This document shows, in pieces, positions 34,672-43,231 of a stretch of DNA of 64,000 nucleotides. Origin of the DNA: an uncultured Kiloniellaceae bacterium (GTDB lineage Bacteria; Pseudomonadota; Alphaproteobacteria; Kiloniellales; Kiloniellaceae); NCBI GenBank assembly GCA_947500035.1, contig CANMQP010000020.1:1-64000 (forward strand). The letters are read 5' to 3'. The translations under genes and the position numbers were made by a program. The notes below the pieces were generated by a model, which had not been told where the DNA came from, did not search any database, and saw only the letters and a program-made list of their open reading frames with translations. Numbering within the stretch: the first letter of the stretch is position 1; every line of letters starts with the position of its first letter.

Positions 34672-36045
34672 TCACTGGATTGAGAGCGCCACCTCCTCGA
34701 TGCTCTCGCGCAGGATCTCGCCGATGCGTGCGATTTCCTCTTCAGTCAGGATCAGCGTTGGTGAAAGGATGGCGATGTTACCCAGCGGCCGGGCGATGAG
34801 GCCGCGCTTTTGAGCGGCCTGGGCGATGCGCAGACCGACCTGATGTTCGTCCGCGAAGACCTCTTTGGTCTCTTTGTCTTTGACGAACTCGATCCCCATC
34901 ATGAAGTGGCTGCCGCGCACCTCGCCGACGATGTCCATGTCCTCCAGACCCCGCAGGGTGTTCTCGAAGATCTTGCCGGTCGTCTGGACCTGTTGGGGCA
35001 GGCCCTCGCTTTCCATGATGCCGATGTTGGCCAGGCCCGCCGCGGCGGCCGCCGGATGTCCGGAATAGGTCATGCCGTGGAGGAACATCCCGCCTGGTCC
35101 GGAAATCACGTCGTAGATCTCGTCCGATACGATGGTGGCTGCCAGCGGTTGATAACCCGAGGTCAGGCCTTTGGCCGTATTGATGATGTCAGGTTGCGTC
35201 CCGAAAACATCTTCGGAGGCGAACATATGTCCCAGCCGTCCAAAGGCTGTGACCACCTCGTCGGCGACAAACTTGATCTCGTTCTGGGCACAGATATCCG
35301 CCATGCGTTTGTGATAACCCTCAGGCGGCACGATCACGCCGCCGGCGCCCATAACAGGCTCTGCGACAAAGCAGGCAATGTTCTCGGCGCCAAGTTTCTC
35401 GATGGTCTCGCGCAGGTCGTCCAATAGGAAATCCAGAAACTCAGCCTCGGTCATATCGCCGGCTTCGCGATAGGCATTTGGGCATTTGAGGTGGTGGACC
35501 AGACCCTCGGCGGCCGTGTCCCAACCTTCGCTGTAGAGCGGGGTGGTCATGGCCATGGCCAGGTGGGTCGAGCCGTGATAGGCGCCGATGCGCGAGAGGA
35601 TTTTCTTTTTCTTCGGACGGCCGAGCCGGTTGTTGTAGTGATGCAGCATCCGCACCGCCGTGTCGTTGGCGACAGAGCCGGAGTTGCTGAAGTAGACGCT
35701 GTTCAGGTGTCCCGGCGCGAGACTGGCGATCTTCTCGGACAGCATCGCGGCGGCGGGGTGGGTGAAGTTGTAGAAGGTCGAGTAATAGTCGAGCTGTTGC
35801 AGCTGCGCGGTGACCGCGTCGATGATTTCCTGGCGCCCATGCCCGACGTTCACGCACCAGAGGCCGCCGATACCGTCGATCAGCTCATTGCCCTCGCTGT
35901 CGTAGACGTAAGCGCCCTTGCCGCGCACGATCGCGGTGCGCGCGCTGTCCTGTTTCAAGGCGTCGAGATTGGCAAAGGATTGAATCAGATGCGCATCTTT
36001 GGTCAGAATCTCGTCGGTCGTGAGGGTTGGATTAAAGTTGGTCAT
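34672..36045 (-). CDS. Class III aminotransferase, putrescine/omega-amine type
   Basis: 457 aa fold-type I PLP enzyme. Conserved features are GSVANDTAVRMLHHYNNRLG, IGAYHGST, FVADEVVTAFGRLGHMFASE and the Schiff-base lysine in NTAKGLTSGYQPL. Close in pattern to SpuC-like putrescine-pyruvate and beta-alanine-pyruvate aminotransferases. Being last in the potGHIF-nitrilase operon strongly suggests that it transaminates an imported polyamine such as putrescine, with pyruvate as acceptor. The start overlaps the nitrilase stop by 14 bp, so translation is coupled. Confidence 0.93.
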   Translation of the reverse strand: MTNFNPTLTTDEILTKDAHLIQSFANLDALKQDSARTAIVRGKGAYVYDSEGNELIDGIGGLWCVNVGHGRQEIIDAVTAQLQQLDYYSTFYNFTHPAAAMLSEKIASLAPGHLNSVYFSNSGSVANDTAVRMLHHYNNRLGRPKKKKILSRIGAYHGSTHLAMAMTTPLYSEGWDTAAEGLVHHLKCPNAYREAGDMTEAEFLDFLLDDLRETIEKLGAENIACFVAEPVMGAGGVIVPPEGYHKRMADICAQNEIKFVADEVVTAFGRLGHMFASEDVFGTQPDIINTAKGLTSGYQPLAATIVSDEIYDVISGPGGMFLHGMTYSGHPAAAAAGLANIGIMESEGLPQQVQTTGKIFENTLRGLEDMDIVGEVRGSHFMMGIEFVKDKETKEVFADEHQVGLRIAQAAQKRGLIARPLGNIAILSPTLILTEEEIARIGEILRESIEEVALSIQ

Positions 36046-36820
36046 GAGTGCCTGATGCCTCCCTGAAGTCTTTTAATTGCGCGCTGGTGCGCAGGGGATC
36101 GATGTCGCTGTTGCCATTTAGATCCGTGATGAGGAGAGCCTCGCTGTGGCCCGCTCTGGCAAGTTCCACGCCATCCGGACCGACCAAGAGGGACCTGCCG
36201 CCAAAGCTCAATTCCTCGTCCCGGCCGCAGTAGTTGGCATAAGCAATGGTTATGTTGGTTTCGAGCGCCCGCGCGGGTAGCAGGACATCCGGGACATGTT
36301 CGAAGCCTGCCGGATTGGCTGTGGGCACCAGCAGAAGCTCCGCGCCGCGTTCTTTCATGGCCCGGCAGTGCTGGGCGAATTCGACGTCGTAACAGATCAG
36401 CAGACCGGTCTGAATGCCGCCAAGCTCGAAGAGCACGTAGTCGCATCCAGGCGTAAAAACCGATCGCTCCATCTCACCGTAGAGCTGGAGTTTTCGATAA
36501 TGTGCGAGACGTTGTCCTTGGGCATTGAAAGCGCTGGCACTGTTGTAAAGATGATCGTCGTCCCGTTCGGCCCACCCGATTGTCAGGCCGCAGTTGGCGG
36601 ATTTCGCAAGTGACGCCAGCTGAACCTCCCATGGCCCGCCTTGCGGCTGGGCCAGGGAAGCGTGCAACTGAGGCTGATTGTAACCAGGCAGAAAAAGTTC
36701 CGGAAAGACGACCATATCCGCCCCGGATGCCGCAGAGGCCCGGAGCTTGCCTTCGATTACAGCGAAGGCCGCGTCCGGATCTCCCGCGGGTGAGGGACCT
36801 TGATAGAGCGCGAGTTTCAT
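36032..36820 (-). CDS. Carbon-nitrogen hydrolase (nitrilase superfamily)
   Basis: 262 aa. The Glu-Lys-Cys catalytic triad is present: E in VVFPELFLPGYN, K in HYRKLQLYGEMER and C in TGLLICYDVEFAQHCR. The domain has normal length for an amidase branch enzyme. In this operon a role in splitting an amide or carbamoyl group from a polyamine derivative, such as N-carbamoylputrescine or a gamma-glutamyl or omega-amide product, is plausible but unproven. It follows potF by 25 bp and overlaps the aminotransferase gene. Confidence 0.9.
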   Translation of the reverse strand: MKLALYQGPSPAGDPDAAFAVIEGKLRASAASGADMVVFPELFLPGYNQPQLHASLAQPQGGPWEVQLASLAKSANCGLTIGWAERDDDHLYNSASAFNAQGQRLAHYRKLQLYGEMERSVFTPGCDYVLFELGGIQTGLLICYDVEFAQHCRAMKERGAELLLVPTANPAGFEHVPDVLLPARALETNITIAYANYCGRDEELSFGGRSLLVGPDGVELARAGHSEALLITDLNGNSDIDPLRTSAQLKDFREASGTHDQL

Positions 36821-36845
36821 TTGCGGTTTCCGCCTGGCCGCTTTG

Positions 36846-37880
36846 TTATTTCTTCAGGTTTGTCCAGATGGCGTCGTAGAGTACCTGGACGTCCTGCGGG
36901 CAGGCCTGCACGAAATGTCCGACTGGCCCTGACGGCGGATTGGACTCCGGCGAATTTTTAACGGCTTCATCGAGGAACGGTTCCGTCCCGGCGACGCCTG
37001 CAGTGTACTGCGCGTAATTCGTGACCGCCGCCGCGTTCTCAGGCTCGAGCAGGAAGTTCATGAACTTCAGTGCGTTCTCGCGGTTGGGCGCGTCCTTCAA
37101 CAGAACCACATTGTCCATCCAGACGATGTAACCCTCCTTGGGATAGGCGTATTCGATGTTGGCGCCTTCGTTGCGCGCCTTGGCGGAAAAGCCGCTCCAG
37201 ATCATACCGACATGGGCGTCGCCGCTGACCAACACGTCCTTGGCCGTATCGGACCCGAAGGAGGCCCAGTGTGTCTTGGCATCCTGTACCAGCTTGTTCA
37301 GTCCTTTGAGTTGCTCGCGGTCGGAGCTGCATTGCGGGATGCCCATGTGGATGGAGGCCATGGTCAGGAGCTCGCCCTGGGTGTCCAGCACGTTGATCTT
37401 GCCGCTGAGTTCGGCAGGCGGGTCGAAGAGGATGCTGGTGGTGTTGATATCGCCTTTGAACTTATCGCGGTTGACCGAGAAGCTGGTTGAACCCCACTGG
37501 TAGGGGATCGAGCTCTTGCGGCCTGGGTCGAAGCTGACGTCCAGCCACTGAGGCTGGATGTTGGAGAAGTTGCTCAGCTCTCCAGGCTCGAAAGTATCGA
37601 GCAGACCTTCGCCGGCCATGATCTCGACCATGTAGTCGCCGGGGACCGCGACATCGTAACTGCCCATTTTGCCGGCTTTTAAGGCGGCCAACATCGCTTC
37701 GTTGGAGTCGTAGGTGTCCATGGTCACCTCGACGTCGTACTCCTTGGCGAACTTATCCAGCAGTTCCTGCGGGATGTACTCGAACCAGTGATAGATAGAG
37801 AGTTTGCCTTCGGCCTGCGCCGTGCTCGAAAAGCCCGTGAGGGCGATGGCTGCAACGCTGTATTTCAATAGTTGTTTCAT
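36846..37880 (-). CDS. potF: Polyamine ABC transporter substrate-binding protein
   Basis: 344 aa. MKQLLKYSVAAIALTGFSSTAQA is a signal peptide ending in an AxA cleavage site. The mature part (SIYHWFEYIPQELLDKFAKE, YDSNEAMLAALKAG, YDVAVPGDYMV) is characteristic of PotF/PotD/SpuD proteins that bind putrescine or spermidine in the periplasm. ATG at 37880 is chosen because it starts the signal peptide. Ligand choice between putrescine and longer polyamines cannot be made by eye. Fourth gene of the operon. Confidence 0.9.
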   Translation of the reverse strand: MKQLLKYSVAAIALTGFSSTAQAEGKLSIYHWFEYIPQELLDKFAKEYDVEVTMDTYDSNEAMLAALKAGKMGSYDVAVPGDYMVEIMAGEGLLDTFEPGELSNFSNIQPQWLDVSFDPGRKSSIPYQWGSTSFSVNRDKFKGDINTTSILFDPPAELSGKINVLDTQGELLTMASIHMGIPQCSSDREQLKGLNKLVQDAKTHWASFGSDTAKDVLVSGDAHVGMIWSGFSAKARNEGANIEYAYPKEGYIVWMDNVVLLKDAPNRENALKFMNFLLEPENAAAVTNYAQYTAGVAGTEPFLDEAVKNSPESNPPSGPVGHFVQACPQDVQVLYDAIWTNLKK

Positions 37881-37910
37881 GATGCGCTCCACTGTTGCTT
37901 GGGTTTCTTG

Positions 37911-38729
37911 TTAGCTTTTCTTTTCTCTATTTTGTCCCATCCGGCTGGCCAGATAGGAGAGGGTGACAAATCCCACGGAAACCAGCAGCAGCAGGGTGGA
38001 AATTGCCATGATGTTGGGCTTGATGCCCTGTTTGACCGATCCGAAGATGGCTGTCGGAAGTGTCTCGATCCCGGCGCCTTTGACGAAGTTGGTGATCAGA
38101 AAGTCGTCGAGTGAAATAATGAACGCCAGCAGGAAGCCTGAGAAAATCCCCGGCATCATCAGCGGCAGCAGAACCAGCCGGAAGGCCTGCGCCGGGGTGG
38201 CGTAGAGATCCATCGCCGCTTGCTCATAGGTGTCCTCGATGGACTGCATGCGTGCGGCGATCGGCAGGTAGGCGAAGGGGATACAGAAAACGATATGGGC
38301 GACCAGAATGGTCGCGTAACCGGTGGCGAAGCCGATGGCGGAGAAAAAGATCAGGCTCGCCACGGCGGTCACGATCTCCGGCACCATCAGAGGCAGATTG
38401 ATCAACGCAAAACTGGCGGTCCGGCCCTTGAGATGACGAGCCCGCATCATCGCGACCGCCGCGGAAACCGCGATGATCGTCGCGCAGGTCGCGGCCATCA
38501 CGGCGATGGTCAGGGAGTTTAGGGCGGCCTGTTTGAATTTGGGCGCGTCCAGGCCGAAAAAGACATCTTCGTACCAGCGGAGGGAGAAACCGCCCCAGAG
38601 CGTGATCGAGGTGCTGTCATTGAAGGAATAGACCATCACAACCATCAGCGGAGCGTAGAGCACGAGCAGGCACAGCAGGGTCAGCTGCAGGAAGCCGGGG
38701 AAGCGGCGCATGTCGGTGATCTTCGACAT
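37911..38729 (-). CDS. potI: Polyamine ABC transporter permease, PotI/PotC type
   Basis: 272 aa, six predicted spans. The EAA loop [21 protein letters not shown] and the segment [20 protein letters not shown] are typical of PotC/PotI permeases. Its ATG overlaps the stop of the other permease gene by one base (TGATG), so the two are made in equal amounts. It ends 30 bp before potF. Confidence 0.92.
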   Translation of the reverse strand: MSKITDMRRFPGFLQLTLLCLLVLYAPLMVVMVYSFNDSTSITLWGGFSLRWYEDVFFGLDAPKFKQAALNSLTIAVMAATCATIIAVSAAVAMMRARHLKGRTASFALINLPLMVPEIVTAVASLIFFSAIGFATGYATILVAHIVFCIPFAYLPIAARMQSIEDTYEQAAMDLYATPAQAFRLVLLPLMMPGIFSGFLLAFIISLDDFLITNFVKGAGIETLPTAIFGSVKQGIKPNIMAISTLLLLVSVGFVTLSYLASRMGQNREKKS

Positions 38730-39649
38730 CAGCGCGCCTCCCGCCGGGTCTGGCTACGGGCATAGAAGATCAGCACCGTCATCACGATGCTGAGCAGGAT
38801 TATCGAGGCCGCGGCACCGAAGGGCCAGTTCCCGGCGTTGCCTTTGAACTGTTCTTCGATCAGCGAGCCGATCATGAAGGTCTTGGCGCCCCCCAGAAGA
38901 TCAGGCGCCAGGAAGGCCCCGAGGCTGGGGACGAAGACCAGGATCGAGCCTGCGATGATGCCTGGTTTAACCGCTGGCAGGATGATGAGCCGCAGCGTGG
39001 TCCAGCGCCCGGCGTAAAGATCGGCGGCCGCCTCTGAGAGCGCGAAGTTATAGCGCTCGGCGCTGGCGTAGATCGGCAGGACCATGAAGGGCAGGTAGGA
39101 GTAAAATAGGCCGAGTTGCACCGCGATGTTGGTATTGACCAGTTGCAGGGGTTCGCCGATCGCGCCCAACCAGATCAGAAACTCATTCATCGGGCCGGTA
39201 TCGCGGATGAGGAACTTCATGGAGACGGTACGGATCAGCAGGTTCACCCAGTAGGGGATCGTGATCAGCAGCAGCCATACGGTGCGGTGGCGCGGCACGC
39301 GCGTCGCGATGAACCAGGCCGTGGGAAACCCGATGATCAGGCAAAAGAGCGTGGCCAGCCCGGCCTGCCAGAGCGAGCGCCAGAAGATGTTGATGTAGGT
39401 CCACTCAATCTGCGGCGGCTCATCCCCGAAGAGGCCCCGGTTGAAGAAGAACTGATCATAGGCCGCGAGCGAAAACTCCCAGATCACGCCGCCGCGGAAT
39501 TCCTTGGTCAGGAAGGAATAGATCAGCATCATGCCGACCGGCAGCAGCAGGAAGAAGCCGATGACAAGCCAGCTGGGCAGGATCAAAAGGCCGGCACGCC
39601 CCTTGTAAATCCCGGCGCTTTCGGAGGCGTTTGCGATCCCGCCCGCCAT
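38729..39649 (-). CDS. potH: Polyamine ABC transporter permease, PotH/PotB type
   Basis: 306 aa. N-terminal cytoplasmic tail, then [20 protein letters not shown] as the first span. [21 protein letters not shown] is the EAA loop that contacts the ATPase, and [19 protein letters not shown] is the PotB/PotH signature stretch before the periplasmic loop. Overlaps the ATPase gene stop by one base (TGATG). Confidence 0.92.
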   Translation of the reverse strand: MAGGIANASESAGIYKGRAGLLILPSWLVIGFFLLLPVGMMLIYSFLTKEFRGGVIWEFSLAAYDQFFFNRGLFGDEPPQIEWTYINIFWRSLWQAGLATLFCLIIGFPTAWFIATRVPRHRTVWLLLITIPYWVNLLIRTVSMKFLIRDTGPMNEFLIWLGAIGEPLQLVNTNIAVQLGLFYSYLPFMVLPIYASAERYNFALSEAAADLYAGRWTTLRLIILPAVKPGIIAGSILVFVPSLGAFLAPDLLGGAKTFMIGSLIEEQFKGNAGNWPFGAAASIILLSIVMTVLIFYARSQTRREAR

Positions 39650-40734
39650 CAGTCGGCGAGCAGGCGCGCCGCGCCGGCCTCCAGAGCGATCCCCACTTCC
39701 GATCCAATGGCGGGGATGGAAACCGCGTCCGAGTTCTGGACCCGCAGGGTGAGCACCTCATCGTCCTCCAACCGCACCATGACCTGCATATCCGTGCCCA
39801 GATAGACATGGTTTTCGACCTGGCCGCTCAGCAGCGCGTCCGTCGGGGCGGTGAGGGTCATGCGTTCGGGCCGTACAGAGAGATGTCCCGGACCCGGATC
39901 GACCACGGCAGCGGCGGGGCAGGTGATCTCCCGCCCGCCGGGCAAAATGCAGAACGCCTGATCGCCTGTGACCGAGGTGACCGTTACGTCCAGCAAATTT
40001 GTCTCGCCGATAAAGTCGGCGACGAAACGGTTGCGTGGCGCCTCGTAGACCTCTCGGGGCGTGCCGACCTGTTGGACTTCGCCCGCCGACATGACGGCGA
40101 TGCGATCCGACATGGTCAGGGCTTCTTCCTGGTCATGGGTGACGAAGATGAAGGTGATGCCGGTTTCCTTTTGGATCTGCTTCAGTTCGACCCGGACGGC
40201 CTGCCGGAGTTTCAGATCCAGCGCCGAGAGCGGTTCATCGAGCAGCAGCAGCTTCGGTTTCGGCGCCAGGGCGCGGGCGAGGGCGACTCTCTGCTGTTGG
40301 CCACCGGAGAGTTGGTTGGGATAGCGCCCGGCGAAGGCGGAGAGCTGTACCAGCTCCAGGACTTCGGTGCAGCGCGTCAGAGCTTCGTCTTTGGGTTTAC
40401 GCAGGCGCTGCAAACCGAAGAGCACATTCTGCGCGACCGTCATATGCGGAAAGAGGGCGTATTGCTGGAAGACCGTATTCACAGGCCGCTGATGCGGCGG
40501 CAGGCCGGCGATGTCCTCGCCGTAAAGGCGGATGGCGCCGTCGGAAATCTCTTCAAAGCCCGCGATACTGCGCAACAGTGTGGTTTTGCCGCAGCCCGAA
40601 GGGCCCAGCAGTGTGAAGAACTCGTTGTCACGAACATCCAGCGAAACTCCGGAGAGCGCCGTGAAGGATCCGTAGTTCTTCGTGACCTTTTCAATATCGA
40701 CCGCAAGGGTCGCGTCTTGGGTTTTTTGCAGCAA
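39649..40734 (-). CDS. potG: Polyamine ABC transporter ATP-binding protein
   Basis: 361 aa. Walker A GPSGCGKTT, Q-loop region YALFPHMTV, ABC signature LSGGQQQRVALARAL, Walker B LLLLDEPLSALD and switch histidine in VTHDQEEAL are all present. The C-terminal ~110 residues form a TOBE regulatory domain (LSVRPERMTL). The start appears to be TTG at 40734, with AGGGG just upstream; no ATG fits. First gene of the import and degradation operon, divergent from a LuxR-type regulator. Confidence 0.92.
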   Translation of the reverse strand: MLQKTQDATLAVDIEKVTKNYGSFTALSGVSLDVRDNEFFTLLGPSGCGKTTLLRSIAGFEEISDGAIRLYGEDIAGLPPHQRPVNTVFQQYALFPHMTVAQNVLFGLQRLRKPKDEALTRCTEVLELVQLSAFAGRYPNQLSGGQQQRVALARALAPKPKLLLLDEPLSALDLKLRQAVRVELKQIQKETGITFIFVTHDQEEALTMSDRIAVMSAGEVQQVGTPREVYEAPRNRFVADFIGETNLLDVTVTSVTGDQAFCILPGGREITCPAAAVVDPGPGHLSVRPERMTLTAPTDALLSGQVENHVYLGTDMQVMVRLEDDEVLTLRVQNSDAVSIPAIGSEVGIALEAGAARLLAD

Positions 40735-40794
40735 TGCCCCTGTTTATCTCTTTGCGAGATACCCCCTGATATTATAGATCACTCTACATCTTCT

Positions 40795-40820
40795 TATTTG
40801 GAGGGGTATATACCCCCAAA
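40795..40820. promoter_or_regulatory. Palindromic operator candidate between potG and the LuxR-type gene
   Basis: GGGGTATATACCCC (40803-40816) is a perfect 14-bp palindrome; the symmetry extends to TTTGG on the left and CCAAA on the right with one extra base. A further half-site TACCCCC is at 40760-40766, closer to potG. The location between the two divergent starts suits autoregulation and control of the polyamine operon. Confidence 0.6.
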
Positions 40821-40831
40821 GAGGTATAGTG

Positions 40832-41623
40832 ATGGAGAAGCTGCCGAATGCCGCCGAGACCAGTCTCGGCACTGCGATTGCGGCCCTCAACGGCGAGCTT
40901 TTCGAGTCAAAGCTCCACAGCTGGCTCAACCGCTGCCTTGAGATGGATAACACAACGATCCTGGTCTACTACCAGAACCGGCCGCCTTCGCCGCTCTATC
41001 TTCAGGCCAAGGATCCCAGTGTGCATTCGGAGATGGAAACGGTCTATATCGGCGGCGCTTACCTGTTGGATCCCTTCCATGAGCTTCACGTCAAGAGAGC
41101 GCCGAAAGGGCTCTACCGGCTCAGGGACATCGCCCCGGATCAGTTCCACCGCAATCCCTACTACAGCAGCTACTACAGCTGCACGACCCTGATCGACGAG
41201 CTGGCTTTCGTGGCCTATCCGGGAAAGGGCGTGTCCCTGCATATCTGTCTGGGCCGTGACGCTAGCTCGAACCGCAAGTTCTCGACGCGCGAAGTCGAGG
41301 TTGCCCAACGGATCGCGCCCATTGCTATCGGCCTCGCGGAGGTTCACTGGTCGGGCCTGAGTTCGACCGGCGATTTCCAGGACTCCGATGTCGCCCAGCG
41401 GCTGATAGATGCCGCGAGGGCCGAACACGGCGTGTCCTTGAGCGGGCGTCAGGCGGCGGTCGCGCTCCTGATACTGCGCGGCCATTCCTCCGCCTCCATC
41501 GGCCTGCGCCTGGGCATCAGCCCTCAGACCGTGAAGGTTTTCCGAAAACAGCTTTACCGGAAATGCGAGATCTCATCTCAGGCGGAGTTGTTTTCGCTGA
41601 TGATGCCGTTGTTGAGAGGGTGA
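40832..41623 (+). CDS. LuxR-type HTH transcriptional regulator
   Basis: 263 aa. The C-terminus is a LuxR/GerE helix-turn-helix (LSGRQAAVALLILRGHSSAS, IGLRLGISPQTVKVFRKQLY). The N-terminal ~190 residues form a sensory domain without recognisable GAF or autoinducer-binding hallmarks, and there is no receiver domain. A GTG directly before the ATG at 40832 could also serve; AGAGGT is spaced for the ATG. Divergence from potG and the palindrome between them suggest it senses a polyamine or product and controls the operon. Confidence 0.9.
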   Translation: MEKLPNAAETSLGTAIAALNGELFESKLHSWLNRCLEMDNTTILVYYQNRPPSPLYLQAKDPSVHSEMETVYIGGAYLLDPFHELHVKRAPKGLYRLRDIAPDQFHRNPYYSSYYSCTTLIDELAFVAYPGKGVSLHICLGRDASSNRKFSTREVEVAQRIAPIAIGLAEVHWSGLSSTGDFQDSDVAQRLIDAARAEHGVSLSGRQAAVALLILRGHSSASIGLRLGISPQTVKVFRKQLYRKCEISSQAELFSLMMPLLRG

Positions 41624-41788
41624 AGCGCCATGCTCTGAGCGCGCGCGCATACAACTCAGGCTGTGAAGACACGGAACGCGATTCAGGCCGCCGTCATTGG
41701 TGTCTTCTGCCTGACATGTCCAAAATCTGGCAGTAGTCTTATGGGGTTCAGTGTCGACCGGAGTCATGCCGGTCTAACCTCGTGCGGT

Positions 41789-42349
41789 TCAGTCTTCGTA
41801 CTTTCTGCGGTACGGCAGCCCCATTTCATCGCAGATTTTGTTTTCGTGACTGGCAAGATTGTCCTGCTCGATCGAGAGTCTTGCTGTTTTGTCACCCGCC
41901 ATGGCTGCGCGTGTTGTCTCATTATACCAAACAGTCTTTTCCACACCCTGTTTCGCGTGGCCAAGCTCATGGAACAGACTTACACCGAGCGGCAAGGAAC
42001 CGCAGTCATCACTATAACCGCGCCATTTCGACGAAGGATTTAGAGGTGACGCCGGATTAACCAGAGCAATTCCGCCCGTGTAGATCTTAAGCGTGTCATG
42101 TGCCTCAAGGACGTGTCCCGGGATATGCATGGAGTCCGCTTGGTCGGTGAACAATACGCCGACGACTTTATCCGACTCCATAAGTGTTTTTTCAATCAGT
42201 GTCGCAGTGGAACTCGAGCCTAAAATCTCCCTGCATGTCATATATTGATCTATCGAGTCCCCACGAGGCTTGTAAGCACCAATGTGCATTGTTTCCGCCC
42301 CCTGTGCCGGTGCCTCCAAAGCAGCGTTCTGTATGAGCTTCAATGCCAT
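41789..42349 (-). CDS. Probable M91-like zinc metallopeptidase (effector-type HELGH protein)
   Basis: 186 aa, no signal peptide. The zincin motif HELGH lies at residues 127-131 (SLFHELGHAKQG), and a downstream glutamate (E169 in ASHENKICDEMGLPYRRKYE) is the candidate third ligand. The EN-x-I/L-x-x-E-x-GLPxR-x-Y ending is what I recall from the M91/NleD-type effector family (PF14891). The start has GAAGGAG 7 nt upstream. The gene stands alone and is less GC-rich than its neighbours, with no secretion system in the window. It could be an effector, a toxin or a housekeeping relative. Confidence 0.7.
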   Translation of the reverse strand: MALKLIQNAALEAPAQGAETMHIGAYKPRGDSIDQYMTCREILGSSSTATLIEKTLMESDKVVGVLFTDQADSMHIPGHVLEAHDTLKIYTGGIALVNPASPLNPSSKWRGYSDDCGSLPLGVSLFHELGHAKQGVEKTVWYNETTRAAMAGDKTARLSIEQDNLASHENKICDEMGLPYRRKYED

Positions 42350-42359
42350 GCTGACTCCT

Positions 42360-42395
42360 TCAGAATATCAATTTTTGAAAAGTAAATTCTGATAT
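42360..42395 (-). promoter_or_regulatory. Overlapping inverted repeats in the leader of the HELGH gene
   Basis: Two mutually exclusive pairs overlap: TCAGAAT (42360-42366) with ATTCTGA (42386-42392), and ATATCA (42365-42370) with TGATAT (42390-42395). The first reaches the edge of the ribosome-binding GAAGGAG. It could be an operator or an alternative RNA hairpin. Confidence 0.4.
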
Positions 42396-42590
42396 CGGGT
42401 GCTGTTCAGGGGTAAAGGTTTACCTAATTTTTCACGTTCGTAAGAGCAATCGTACGCTAGCTAGTAGTTTTATTCTAGTTCATTAAAATAGAGCCTGGTT
42501 GTATTTCTTGATTAACAGGAAACCGGTCAGGTTGCGGCGTCGTTTGAAACCCAATTTCGGCAAACAATAATGTCTTGTTATTGGGCGACT

Positions 42591-43220
42591 TCATTGCGAC
42601 TGCCAGATTTCCCAAGCCGCAATAAAATCGGCGATTGACTGATAGCCTGCGCCGTTACTGTGCAGTCCGTCGCATGCTTCCAATCCGCAGGTGTACGTCG
42701 GCTCGGTCAACAAGGTCGGAAAGAGGTTGAGATAGGATATTTGCCGCGCGGCGCAGATCTCGGCATAATTTTTCGCTGCTTCCTCAATGTCCCGGTTTTT
42801 GAAATCGAACTTCATCCCTGAGACGGCGGAGTGAAACGGCATCTTGGCCTCGACGATCGGGAAGGGGCCGACGACAAGCAAAGTTGCCTGTGCTGCCAGT
42901 TCTTCCAAGAGCTGCGTGAAATCCGCCAGCGTGCGCCGCTGCGGTGTGCGGAAGGCACCTGTGCCGATGCGGGCGAGGTCGTTCATGCCCGTGCCCAAAA
43001 CGATGAGATCTCGTTCGCTGTCCTGGATGCGAACCGCACATTCCGCCTTGGCGCGGGCACTGATTTCACGCAGGGTCTGGCCGCGGACACCGAGGTTATA
43101 GGGCACGAATGCACGTCCGGCCTCTCGCTCCAGCTTCGCCAGCCTTCCGGGCCACCCCAGCCCGGACTCATCGCCCAGCCCCTCAACGGTCGACGCGCCG
43201 ACGAAACAGACTCTTTTCAT
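42591..43220 (-). CDS. SGNH/GDSL hydrolase
   Basis: 209 aa. The four SGNH blocks are visible: CFVGASTVEG (nucleophile Ser, GAS variant of GDS), LGVRGQT (Gly), LGTGMNDLAR (Asn) and DGLHSNGAGY (Asp-His). Esterase or lysophospholipase-type activity in the cytoplasm is likely because no signal peptide is present. It starts 11 bp after the acyl-CoA synthetase gene on the same strand, so it is cotranscribed with it. Confidence 0.9.
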   Translation of the reverse strand: MKRVCFVGASTVEGLGDESGLGWPGRLAKLEREAGRAFVPYNLGVRGQTLREISARAKAECAVRIQDSERDLIVLGTGMNDLARIGTGAFRTPQRRTLADFTQLLEELAAQATLLVVGPFPIVEAKMPFHSAVSGMKFDFKNRDIEEAAKNYAEICAARQISYLNLFPTLLTEPTYTCGLEACDGLHSNGAGYQSIADFIAAWEIWQSQ

Positions 43221-43231
43221 TTCACAATCCT

